From the NCBI GenBank assembly GCA_035511435.1, contig DATKFJ010000090.1:1-7419 (forward strand): DNA of 7,419 nt, in the 5' to 3' direction. This document shows positions 1 to 7,278 of the stretch, piece after piece. The notes under the pieces are model-generated. The model made no database searches. It had not been told where the DNA came from and was given only the letters and a program-made list of their open reading frames with translations. The DNA is from JAMXLO01 sp035511435. Its GTDB lineage: Bacteria; Pseudomonadota; Alphaproteobacteria; Acetobacterales; Acetobacteraceae. Each line of letters starts with the position of its first letter. Position 1 is the stretch's first letter. A program made the translations under genes and the position numbers.

Positions 1-105
1 GAAAAGGGCGAGCGGCTGTTCGAGGCGATTTCTGCGGCGTTGGCGGAGAAGCTGTGCAACGCGGAGCTGTGGCAATTGCCGTGGCAATCGGAACGGGCGG
101 AGTAG
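1..105 (+). CDS. C-terminal fragment of a probable creatininase-family amidohydrolase (5' end outside window)
   Basis: Frame 1 is open from the left edge to a TAG at 103-105 and gives 34 residues. It starts EKGERLFEAISAALAEKL and ends in the tail ELWQLPWQSERAE. The 'EKG-x-x-L-hydrophobic-x-A-hydrophobic' helix is like the C-terminal helix of creatininase/creatinine amidohydrolase family proteins, which are cytoplasmic metal-dependent amidohydrolases that open cyclic amides. The metal ligands and active site lie upstream of the window, so the call rests only on this tail. It sits 188 nt upstream of a 5-oxoprolinase-type gene on the same strand, which would fit a small cyclic-amide degradation cluster. 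The reading frame itself is fairly secure; the family is tentative. Any enzyme ending in a similar amphipathic helix remains possible. Confidence 0.5.
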   Translation, partial: EKGERLFEAISAALAEKLCNAELWQLPWQSERAE

Positions 106-112
106 ACGATGA

Positions 113-195
113 GCTGTCATTGCTAGGAGCCAAGCGACGCGGCAATCTCATGCGTGAATTCCACCAGATTGCGTCGCTTGACTAGCTACGACAGC
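113..195. repeat. Palindromic intergenic repeat, copy 1 (GTCATTGC...AAGCGACG...GCAATCT type)
   Basis: Two inverted arms, 113-148 and 166-195, are separated by a 17-nt loop (149-165). Segments that pair by eye: GCTGTC 113-118 with 190-195; GCTAG 122-126 with 182-186; CAAGCGACGC 131-140 with GCGTCGCTTG 171-180; AATCT 144-148 with AGATT 166-170. That is 26 Watson-Crick pairs with small internal loops. The arm resembles the interspersed 'GTCATTGCGAGGAGCGAAGCGACG' element that I recall as common in proteobacterial intergenic DNA. It begins 8 nt after the upstream stop codon and ends about 100 nt before the 5-oxoprolinase start, so it would be transcribed as a long hairpin in any read-through mRNA. 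It lacks a U-tract, so it is not a standard intrinsic terminator. Confidence 0.8.
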
Positions 196-282
196 GAATC
201 GCTCGTGTGGTCAGCATGTGCCTCGCGCTGATAGTGGGGTGCTTGTGCGGCTGGCGGGATGCGTGCACTGACAAGAGGACCT

Positions 283-288
283 AGGGAG
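283..288 (+). promoter_or_regulatory. Ribosome binding site that decides the 5-oxoprolinase start
   Basis: AGGGAG lies 5 nt upstream of the ATG at 294. An in-frame TTG at 291 would leave only 2 nt between this site and the start codon, so the ATG at 294 is preferred. Confidence 0.7.
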
Positions 289-293
289 CATTG

Positions 294-3200
294 ATGCCTA
301 CTGGCAAATGGCAATTCTGGATCGATCGCGGCGGCACGTTCACCGACATCGTCGCACGCGATCCGGACGGGCACCTCTCCACCCATAAGCTTCTGAGCGA
401 AAATCCAGGTCGCTACCACGATGCCGCGATCGCCGGGATCAAGACGGTACTCGGCATCGCGCTCGACGCGCCGATTGCGGCTGGCGTGGTGGACGCGGTG
501 AAGATGGGTACTACCGTTGCCACCAACGCATTGTTGGAGCGCAAGGGCGACCGCACATTGCTGGTGGTGAACCGTGGCTTCGCCGACGCATTGCGCATCG
601 GCAACCAGGCGCGTCCGCGGCTGTTCGATCTGGCGATCACGCTGCCGACGATGCTGTACGAAGACGTGGTGGAAATTGCTGGCCGAGTCGGCGTCGATGG
701 CGAGGAAGTCGAAGCGCTGGACGAACCCGCCGCGCGCACCGCGTTCGCCAATGCGCGTGCTAAGGGCATCGCGGCCTGCGCCATCGTGCTGATCCACGCC
801 TGGAAATATCCCGAGCACGAGCGCCGCCTGGCTGCACTCGCGCGCGACGCCGGCTTCACGCAGGTTTCCGCCAGCCACGCGGTCAGCCCGCTGCTGCGAC
901 TGGTTCCGCGCGGTGATACGACGGTGGTGGATGCGTATCTCTCGCCGATCCTGCGCCGCTACGTCGAACACGTGGCGGCAGAACTGCAAGGCGTGCGGCT
1001 GTTCTTCATGCAGTCGAACGGCGGATTGGCGGATGCCGCCGCGTTTCACGGCAAGGATGCGATCCTGTCCGGTCCGGCGGGCGGTATCGTCGGTGCGGCG
1101 CGCACCGCGGCGATGGCGGGGCTCGATCGTATCATCGGCTTCGACATGGGCGGTACGTCGACCGATGTCGCGCTGTATGCCGGCGGGTTCGAGCGCGCGT
1201 TCGAAACCGCGGTCGCCGGTGTGCGGATGCGCGCACCGATGATGGCGATCAACACGGTGGCGGCGGGCGGCGGTTCGATCCTGCATTTCGACGGCACGCG
1301 GTTCCGCGTCGGCCCGGATTCCGCCGGCGCTGATCCGGGACCGGCGTGCTACCGCAACGGCGGACCGCTGACGGTGACCGACGCGAATGTCTGCGTTGGC
1401 AAGATCCAGCCGCGCCACTTTCCGGCGATTTTTGGTGCAAACGGTGATCAACCGTTGGATGTCGATGTGGTGACCACAAAGTTCGCAGCGCTGGCCCACG
1501 AAATTTCGCAGGCCACTGGCCAGCCGCGCACGCCGCATCAGGTGGCCGAAGGGTATTTGCAGATTGCAATCGCCAACATGGCGAATGCGATCAAGCAGGT
1601 GTCGGTGCAGAAGGGCCACGACGCGACTCGCTTCGCATTGCAATGCTTTGGTGGGGCGGGTGGTCAGCATGCCTGTCTGGTCGCCGATGCTCTCGGGATG
1701 GAAACCGTGTTCATCCATCCCTATGCCGGGGTGCTGTCCGCCTACGGCATGGGGCTTGCCGACCAGACGGTCATGCGCGAACAGGCCGTTGAAATTCCAC
1801 TCGAAACGCACGCCATGCCGGAGCTTTCGCAACTTGCCGATCGGCTGGCCGATGCAGCAAAGGCGGCGCTCGCCGCGCAAGGCGCGGACCCCGCGGGCAT
1901 CACTGCACAGCGCAACCTGCATCTGCGCTATGCGGGGACCGAGGCAGCATTGATCGTGCCGTTGCGCAGTGAACAGGAGATCGTCGCCGACTTCACTGCG
2001 GCGCATCGTGCGCGCTTCGGCTTTGCCACGCCGGATCGCCAACTGGTGGTGGAAGCGGTGGCAGTCGAAGCGATCTCCCCTGGCGAAAACGTGCAGGAAG
2101 CAACGTTGCCCGTGCGCACCGGTGGCGCGCCGGAAACCATCGACGCCATCCAGATGTTCACCGGCAATGCGGACCACACCGCACCGGTGTTCGATCGCAC
2201 CGCTCTGCTGGCAGGCGATCGCATCGCCGGCCCCGCGCTGATCCGAGAAGCCAACGCAACGACCGTGGTTGAACCGGGCTGGACGGCGGCGATCACCAAA
2301 CTCGACCACATGACGTTGCATCGCACCGAGCCGCTTGCGACGCGCGTGCCGGCCGGCAGTGCTCGGCCCGACCCAGTGTTGCTCGAGCTGTTCAACAACC
2401 TGTTCATGAACGTCGCCGAACAGACTGGTGCTGTGCTGCAGAACACGTCGATGAGTGTCAATATCAAGGAGCGGTTGGATTTCTCGTGCGCCATTTTCGA
2501 CGCCGAGGGCTTCCTGGTGGCCAATGCACCGCATGTGCCGGTGCATCTTGGCGCCATGGGCGAAAGCGTGCGCACCGTGCTGAACAACCGGCGCACCACG
2601 CTGAAGCCTGGCGATGTCGTGGCTCTGAACAATCCATTCAACGGCGGCACACACCTGCCCGATGTCACGGTGATCACGCCGGTGTTTGACGCGAACGGCG
2701 AAACGATCCTGTTTTTCGTTGGCAGCCGCGGCCATCACGCCGATATCGGCGGCATCACGCCTGGTTCCACGCCGCCCACGTCGCGAACACTGGAAGAGGA
2801 AGGCGTGGTGATCGACGACTTCCTGCTGGTGGACGGCGGGCATTTCCGCGAAGCCGAATTGCGCGCACTGCTGGCCGGCGCGAAATATCCGGCGCGCAGT
2901 CCCGATGTGAACGTCGCCGACATCAAGGCGCAGGTGGCGGCGAACGAGAAGGGCGTGCAGGAACTGCAACGCGTGGTGGCGCTGCACGGCTGGCCAACAG
3001 TGAGTGCCTACATGCGGCACGTCATGGACAATGCCGAGGAGTCGGTGCGCCGGGTGATCGACCGGTTGGGCAGCGGTGAATTCGAATACACCATGGACAG
3101 CGGGCTACCGCTGCGTGTCGCGGTCAGCGTCGATCGTGCCGGTCGTAGCGCCACGGTGGATTTCACCGGTACCGGCAAGCAGAGTCCGGGAAATTTCAAC

Positions 3201-3899
3201 TCGCCGCCCGCGGTGACACGCGCCGCAGTACTGTATGTTTTCCGTACCTTGGTGGCGGACGACATTCCGCTGAACGACGGCTGCCTGAAGCCGCTGAGGC
3301 TGATCATTCCGCCGGGCACTTTCCTATCGCCGCAGCCGGGTGCCGCGGTGGTCGCCGGCAATACCGAAGTGTCGCAGGCCACGTGCAACGCGTTGTTCGG
3401 TGCGCTGAAGCCGATCGCATGCTCGCAGGCGACGATGAACAACTTCCTGTTCGGCGACGCGCATCGGCAGTACTACGAAACAATCTGCGGCGGCACCGGT
3501 GCAGGCCCCGGCTTCCACGGCACATCAGCGATCCACTCGCACATGACCAACACGCGCATGACCGATCCCGAAGTGCTGGAACTACGCTACCCGGTACGGC
3601 TGGAGCGCTTTGCCATCCGACGCGGTTCCGGCGGTGGCGGCAAGTGGCATGGCGGCGATGGCGCGATCCGCCGCGTGCGCTTTCTGGAACCGATGACCGC
3701 GGTCATCGTTGCGTCACGTCGCAACGTCGCACCATTCGGGCTGGAGGGTGGCGAAGATGGCGCGGTCGGTCGCCAATGGCTGGAACGCGCGGACGGCACG
3801 CATGAAGTGCTGACCGGCACTGACAGCGCTGAACTGAAACCAGGCGACGTGTTCGTGATCGAAACGCCAGGCGGCGGCGGCTACGGTACAGCCGCCTGA
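294..3899 (+). CDS. 5-oxoprolinase-type ATP-dependent hydantoinase/oxoprolinase, fused A and B domains
   Basis: This 1201-residue cytoplasmic protein matches the OPLAH-type 5-oxoprolinase layout, in which HyuA-like and HyuB-like parts form one chain; family members are about 1200-1300 residues. The expected reaction is ATP-driven opening of 5-oxo-L-proline to L-glutamate. The N-terminal domain (about 8-180) carries IDRGGTFTD at 10-18, then KLLSENPGRY, a motif I associate with true oxoprolinases, and MGTTVATNALLERKG from 71. The HyuA core (about 190-500) has SGPAGG 259-264, DMGGTSTD 284-291 (an actin-like ATPase nucleotide-binding signature) and GADPGPACY 345-353. The HyuB part starts near D693, with NIKERLDFS 723-731, NPFNGGTHLPD 780-790, RGHHADIGG 812-820, GTGKQSPGN from 959, and a glycine-rich C-terminus GGGGYG 1193-1198. 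No break or missing motif is seen. A hydantoinase acting on a related ring cannot be excluded, because substrate is not readable from these motifs. The next gene begins one base after the stop. Confidence 0.92.
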   Translation: MPTGKWQFWIDRGGTFTDIVARDPDGHLSTHKLLSENPGRYHDAAIAGIKTVLGIALDAPIAAGVVDAVKMGTTVATNALLERKGDRTLLVVNRGFADALRIGNQARPRLFDLAITLPTMLYEDVVEIAGRVGVDGEEVEALDEPAARTAFANARAKGIAACAIVLIHAWKYPEHERRLAALARDAGFTQVSASHAVSPLLRLVPRGDTTVVDAYLSPILRRYVEHVAAELQGVRLFFMQSNGGLADAAAFHGKDAILSGPAGGIVGAARTAAMAGLDRIIGFDMGGTSTDVALYAGGFERAFETAVAGVRMRAPMMAINTVAAGGGSILHFDGTRFRVGPDSAGADPGPACYRNGGPLTVTDANVCVGKIQPRHFPAIFGANGDQPLDVDVVTTKFAALAHEISQATGQPRTPHQVAEGYLQIAIANMANAIKQVSVQKGHDATRFALQCFGGAGGQHACLVADALGMETVFIHPYAGVLSAYGMGLADQTVMREQAVEIPLETHAMPELSQLADRLADAAKAALAAQGADPAGITAQRNLHLRYAGTEAALIVPLRSEQEIVADFTAAHRARFGFATPDRQLVVEAVAVEAISPGENVQEATLPVRTGGAPETIDAIQMFTGNADHTAPVFDRTALLAGDRIAGPALIREANATTVVEPGWTAAITKLDHMTLHRTEPLATRVPAGSARPDPVLLELFNNLFMNVAEQTGAVLQNTSMSVNIKERLDFSCAIFDAEGFLVANAPHVPVHLGAMGESVRTVLNNRRTTLKPGDVVALNNPFNGGTHLPDVTVITPVFDANGETILFFVGSRGHHADIGGITPGSTPPTSRTLEEEGVVIDDFLLVDGGHFREAELRALLAGAKYPARSPDVNVADIKAQVAANEKGVQELQRVVALHGWPTVSAYMRHVMDNAEESVRRVIDRLGSGEFEYTMDSGLPLRVAVSVDRAGRSATVDFTGTGKQSPGNFNSPPAVTRAAVLYVFRTLVADDIPLNDGCLKPLRLIIPPGTFLSPQPGAAVVAGNTEVSQATCNALFGALKPIACSQATMNNFLFGDAHRQYYETICGGTGAGPGFHGTSAIHSHMTNTRMTDPEVLELRYPVRLERFAIRRGSGGGGKWHGGDGAIRRVRFLEPMTAVIVASRRNVAPFGLEGGEDGAVGRQWLERADGTHEVLTGTDSAELKPGDVFVIETPGGGGYGTAA

Positions 3900-3900
3900 C

Positions 3901-6840
3901 GTGACCCGCCTGCGCATATCGCTGGTGGCACTGGCGGTGTTTGCCTCACTGGCGCTGCTTGCGATGTGGCAGGTGCCGCAATGGCTCGACTGGACGCGAT
4001 ATCGCGCGAATATCGAGGTGCTCGCCTCCGCTATTCTTGGCCAGTCAGTCATGATTCAGGGACCGATCAGCCTGACGCTGCTGCCACAGCCGGTGCTGAC
4101 GGCGGCACAGGTGAGTGTTGGAGGCAGCGGTCCCACAGATTTCTCGGTCCAGGTCGATGCGCTGCGGCTGCGCGTGGCGCTGTGGCCGCTGATCGCCGGA
4201 CGCCTCGATGCGCGGGAACTGGTGCTGCGCGGGCCCAATCTGCGCATCCCGTGGCCGATGGACACCGAGCGGATGCTGCCGCGTCCACCAGACTGGCTCG
4301 CGGCATTCGCGGCGCGCATCGAGAACGGCAGGCTGACGGTGGGACGGATTGCCTTTACCAACATCGACGCGACCCTTGTGACGTTGGAAACTGGCGCTCT
4401 GTCCGCATCGGGAACAGCGCAATTCGGTGGCCATGCCTGGGATCTCACCGCGCGCCTGACCGAGGCGGGGGCCGATGGCGCGGCCGGGCTGAATGTGACG
4501 CTGGATGGTCAAGGCAAGGCCGTCGGCCTCGGCGCCCACTTCAGCGGGCAGTTGCGGGCTAATGGCACTCTGGCCGGCAGCATTGCCGGTCGCGGGCCGA
4601 ACCTTGCCCTGCTGTTCCCGGCACCACCCGTACCGTTCCGCGCTGACGGGCAGTTGACCGCAGGCGGTGGCCGCGTGGCAATCGATGACCTCGCACTGGA
4701 GATCGGCAGTTCGCCGGCCGCCGGTGCGATCGCGCTGCGGGTGTCGCCGCGGCCAGGCCTCGACATCGCGCTGTCTGCCAGCCAGCTGGATCTGGATGCG
4801 TGGCTGCCTACGCTGCTTGCCGGCGGCACGAAGGTTGCGGGGATCGACGTGCCGACCCGGCTGGATTTTACCGCGGAGGCTGCCCCACTCAGCGGTGGTA
4901 CACTGGAACATCTGCATGCCGCATTGGAACTGGCCGGTCAGGTCGTGACCGTGCGCGCGGCGAGCGCGGTACTGCCGGGTAATGGCAGGCTGCAGGTAAG
5001 CGGACGTATCGCGAGGGACGGTGCGGCGCATGCCCTCTTCGAGGGTGACGCGAAGCTGGATGCGCCGGCGCTGCGGACGACGTTGCGTTGGTTGGAACGG
5101 GCTGCGTCTGGCGTACTGCCGGCCAGCCTCGCGACCGGGCCGCCGGATGCCGTGCTGCAGCGGGCGACGCTGTCGGCCCATGTGGTGGCCGGCGCGGAGC
5201 GGATATCGCTGCGCAATCTGTCTGGCAGCGTGGATGATGCAGCGATTGCCGGCAGCTTTAATGTGAAACGGGGCGAACCGCCGTCGATCACCGCCGATCT
5301 GACCTTAGATCATATAGCGCTGGATCCCTGGTTGCCGGGGCGGTTGCCTCCGCCGACAGACCTGACGCGACCGGCAAGCGGGTTCGATGCCAATCTGCGC
5401 TTGGGAATTCGCGAGGCGACACTGGCCGGATCGATCGTCCGGGGCATAACCGTCGATGCGTCGATGCAGGCAGGCAACCTCGCGCTGCGTCGTATTGAAG
5501 GCACCGTGAGTGGGATGCATGTGGTGGCCTCCGGTTCTATCAGCGCGGCCGGTCGACTGAGCGATGGGACGTTGAGCGTGGCGACCCAGGATGCCACCCC
5601 TCTGGCGGCATTGTTGCCACCGGCCTGGCGTGGCACGCCTGCGCTTTGGCAAGGGCCCGCTAAACTGGCGGTAAAGGCCGCTGGACCGCCGAACGCACTC
5701 TATCTCGGGATCGAGCTGTCGCTGGCGGATGCCAGACTTGACGCGGACCCGACGATCGACCTGCGTTCGGGTGGGTGGAGCGGTACCTTGGTGCTGCGCC
5801 ATCCCGGCGCACGCAGGTTGCTCGCGACCCTTGGCTTACCTGAACAATTGGGCTTGCCGAACCTTCCGTCCTGGCTGGGCGATGGATCGCTGTCGCTCGC
5901 GGCGCATCTCGCCGGTGTCCCCGGCCGGCTCACCGCTGAGAGCTTCGAGTTGACCGCGGCGACGCTGCACGCCAGCGGCAAACTGGTGCTCGATGAGAGC
6001 GGCAGCGAGCCGGTCCTGAGCGGAAACGTCATTGCCGACACATTGCCGCTGCCGATGCCCGCCGGGAACTCGCAGGTGCCCCTGCCGATCGGACTGCTGC
6101 ATGGCTGGCACGGCAACGTGCAGATAGGTGTCGGACAGATTCTCGCCGGATCGGTTCCAGTGGTGCGCGATGCATCAGCGACCATCACGGTGGTGGACGA
6201 CAAGCTGCGGATTGACCAGCTATCAGGCAAGCTCGGCGGCGGCATGCTGACAGGCAGCTTTGCCTTCGATGTCGCTAGCAAGCCGCCATTCCTTGCCGTG
6301 CATGCGCGGCTGGATGGCGCAACCATCACCGGTTCGCTGGCCGACACGCCGTTGGATCTTTTGTCCGGTCGGGCGTCCGGCAGTGCTGACCTCAGCGCCA
6401 GCGGCTATAGCCCGGCAACCATCCTCGCGACATTGGGCGGGCGTCTGGCCCTGACGGCAAGCGACGGCACCGTGGAGGGCTTTGATCTGTCGCGCGCGAA
6501 ACTTGCGGCGGAGAATCCTGACCCGGTGGCGGCGCAGAGTTCGGCCTCCGCGGCGTTAGGAGTGGGGGCAACGGCATTCGATCGGCTGGATATCGCTGCC
6601 AATGTGGCGCATGGCAACATGAGCCTGGATGTCGCAGTGGTGCATGCCAGCGCGGGTGATGCGGCGCTGGCCGGAGGGATGGATTTGGTGAACCAGACAA
6701 TCGACCTAAGGCTCACGCTACGGCCGGCGTTGCCGAACCCGCCGGAGATTGCCATGCGTATGACGGGTCCACTGGATCATCCGGTTCGGACGCCGGAATT
6801 GGCCAATTTGTCCCGGTTTGTGGCCGAGCGCGCGCGTTGA
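3901..6840 (+). CDS. AsmA-family envelope biogenesis protein
   Basis: This 979-residue protein starts with a short basic segment (MTRLR) and one hydrophobic helix (about residues 6-23), followed by LDWTRYRANIEVLASAILGQ, a hallmark of AsmA-family N-termini. A Pro/Leu segment (ISLTLLPQPVLT) and long alternating beta-type sequence rich in G, A, L and D follow. The C-terminal part (about 720-979) looks like the AsmA-like C-terminal domain, with ASDGTVEGFDL at 853-863 and the ending TGPLDHPVRTPEL...LSRFVAERAR. Family members are anchored in the inner membrane with a periplasmic beta-rich groove, and relatives such as TamB and YhdP take part in phospholipid transport or outer membrane assembly. It is longer than E. 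coli AsmA (617 residues) and shorter than TamB/YhdP. GTG 3901 is the first start after the in-frame TGA at 3856; later GTG codons at 3925 and 3937 would trim the basic end and helix. No clear ribosome binding site precedes it, and the upstream stop is 1 nt away, which suggests translational coupling. Confidence 0.88.
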   Translation: MTRLRISLVALAVFASLALLAMWQVPQWLDWTRYRANIEVLASAILGQSVMIQGPISLTLLPQPVLTAAQVSVGGSGPTDFSVQVDALRLRVALWPLIAGRLDARELVLRGPNLRIPWPMDTERMLPRPPDWLAAFAARIENGRLTVGRIAFTNIDATLVTLETGALSASGTAQFGGHAWDLTARLTEAGADGAAGLNVTLDGQGKAVGLGAHFSGQLRANGTLAGSIAGRGPNLALLFPAPPVPFRADGQLTAGGGRVAIDDLALEIGSSPAAGAIALRVSPRPGLDIALSASQLDLDAWLPTLLAGGTKVAGIDVPTRLDFTAEAAPLSGGTLEHLHAALELAGQVVTVRAASAVLPGNGRLQVSGRIARDGAAHALFEGDAKLDAPALRTTLRWLERAASGVLPASLATGPPDAVLQRATLSAHVVAGAERISLRNLSGSVDDAAIAGSFNVKRGEPPSITADLTLDHIALDPWLPGRLPPPTDLTRPASGFDANLRLGIREATLAGSIVRGITVDASMQAGNLALRRIEGTVSGMHVVASGSISAAGRLSDGTLSVATQDATPLAALLPPAWRGTPALWQGPAKLAVKAAGPPNALYLGIELSLADARLDADPTIDLRSGGWSGTLVLRHPGARRLLATLGLPEQLGLPNLPSWLGDGSLSLAAHLAGVPGRLTAESFELTAATLHASGKLVLDESGSEPVLSGNVIADTLPLPMPAGNSQVPLPIGLLHGWHGNVQIGVGQILAGSVPVVRDASATITVVDDKLRIDQLSGKLGGGMLTGSFAFDVASKPPFLAVHARLDGATITGSLADTPLDLLSGRASGSADLSASGYSPATILATLGGRLALTASDGTVEGFDLSRAKLAAENPDPVAAQSSASAALGVGATAFDRLDIAANVAHGNMSLDVAVVHASAGDAALAGGMDLVNQTIDLRLTLRPALPNPPEIAMRMTGPLDHPVRTPELANLSRFVAERAR

Positions 6841-6883
6841 GCGGCGAGGCATGGTCATGATGTGATCGGGCTCCAGCAATTCA

Positions 6884-7057
6884 TCACGCAAATGCCGCGG
6901 TAGATCGCCAGCAGCATGTGCCGGTCAGCGCGAGGAAGAACACAGCATAGCTGGCACCGTGCCGCCATCCCGCCAGGAACAGTCCTGGTTTGTCGGTTGC
7001 GAGTACTACGCCGACCATGCCGATGGCGAACAGTGCGAGGAACAGTCTAGTCGACAT
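6884..7057 (-). CDS. Possible small two-helix membrane protein, function unknown
   Basis: The minus-strand ORF starts at ATG 7057-7055 and ends with TGA at 6886-6884, giving 57 residues: MSTRLFLALFAIGMVGVVLA, then a polar turn (TDKPG), then GWRHGASYAVFFLALTGTCC and a short tail. There are two hydrophobic stretches, about residues 5-20 and 35-49, so a hairpin inner-membrane protein is likely if it is expressed. A second TGA follows directly. By hand count about 70% of codons end in G or C, compatible with coding DNA. I do not recognise the family. Weak points: no Shine-Dalgarno sequence is visible before the ATG (upstream on this strand reads GTTCCTTAC), and hydrophobic ORFs can arise by chance. 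A longer version could start at TTG 7102, but its first part would lie inside the repeat. It converges on the AsmA-like gene with a 43-nt gap. Confidence 0.4.
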   Translation of the reverse strand: MSTRLFLALFAIGMVGVVLATDKPGLFLAGWRHGASYAVFFLALTGTCCWRSTAAFA

Positions 7058-7080
7058 GTAAGGAACTGCGACCCGCACGG

Positions 7081-7164
7081 CATTGCGACCAGAGTGAAGC
7101 AATCTCGGGCGAGTTGGGCACTGCGATCAAGATCGCCACGTCGCTCCGGTCCTCGCAGTGACAG
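7081..7164. repeat. Palindromic intergenic repeat, copy 2 (degraded, asymmetric)
   Basis: The left arm is CATTGCGACCAGAGTGAAGC then AATCT (7081-7105); the right arm is 7130-7164, with a 24-nt loop between them. Pairs: CATTGCGA 7081-7088 with TCGCAGTG 7153-7160 (one G-T wobble); GAGTGA 7092-7097 with TCGCTC 7141-7146 (one wobble); ATCT 7102-7105 with AGAT 7130-7133. The reverse complement of 7130-7164 matches 114-148 of copy 1 at 28 of 35 aligned positions with no gap, so the two are the same repeat family. The left arm is about 10 nt shorter than the right, lacking the 'CGACGTGG' part. The copy sits between a possible minus-strand ORF and the plus-strand flavin reductase gene. Confidence 0.75.
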
Positions 7165-7268
7165 GAAAGCGGCATTCACCCGATTCATGGGGAGAAACTC
7201 CGTCACTGCGTCCCCGTCTGGACATGGCTTTGGTGGACGCGTAACGCTCGCCGCATACACTTGCCAAT

Positions 7269-7273
7269 AGGGA
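7269..7273 (+). promoter_or_regulatory. Ribosome binding site of the flavin reductase gene
   Basis: AGGGA lies 5 nt before the ATG at 7279, the same spacing as for the 5-oxoprolinase gene. It supports this start codon. Confidence 0.65.
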
Positions 7274-7278
7274 TCGCC

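Larger units (their letters stand above)
6841..7278. other. 438-nt region without a large gene
   Basis: The gap between the AsmA-like stop and the flavin reductase start holds the possible 57-residue minus-strand ORF (6884-7057), the second palindromic repeat (7081-7164), and about 110 nt of leader before the next gene. I see no tRNA, no riboswitch-like structure and no strong terminator with a T-tract. Only short GGAG/CTCC pairing is visible around 7191-7201, too small to call. Confidence 0.6.

Noticed and set aside
113..195. Copy 1 of the repeat as an intrinsic terminator of the upstream gene
   Set aside because: The stem is strong, but no T-run follows the right arm (GAATCGCTCG). The sequence is better explained as a dispersed repeat.
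196..282. A promoter for the 5-oxoprolinase gene
   Set aside because: I found no convincing -35/-10 pair between the repeat and the ribosome binding site. TTGTGC at 243-248 has no matching -10 at a suitable distance.
186..3020. A 944-codon open frame on the minus strand opposite the 5-oxoprolinase gene
   Set aside because: The predicted protein is very rich in His, Arg, Gln and Ala, with no domain pattern or hydrophobic core. It is antisense to a gene whose motifs are intact throughout. Such long antisense frames are expected in high-GC DNA with biased third positions.
4045..5181. A 378-codon minus-strand frame within the AsmA-like gene
   Set aside because: Its composition is Arg/Gln-rich and low in complexity, with no recognisable motif, and it is fully covered by a convincing sense-strand gene.
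7230..7259. A possible sigma-70 promoter for the flavin reductase gene (TTGGTG ... CATACA)
   Set aside because: Each hexamer matches consensus at only about 3 of 6 positions, so it cannot be told from chance in this sequence.
7006..7260. An 84-codon minus-strand frame running through the second repeat
   Set aside because: Part of its translation (SLRGPERRGDLDRSAQ, ARDCF) is what this palindromic repeat gives when translated, a pattern I recall from many spurious ORFs. It also overlaps the more plausible small membrane ORF.
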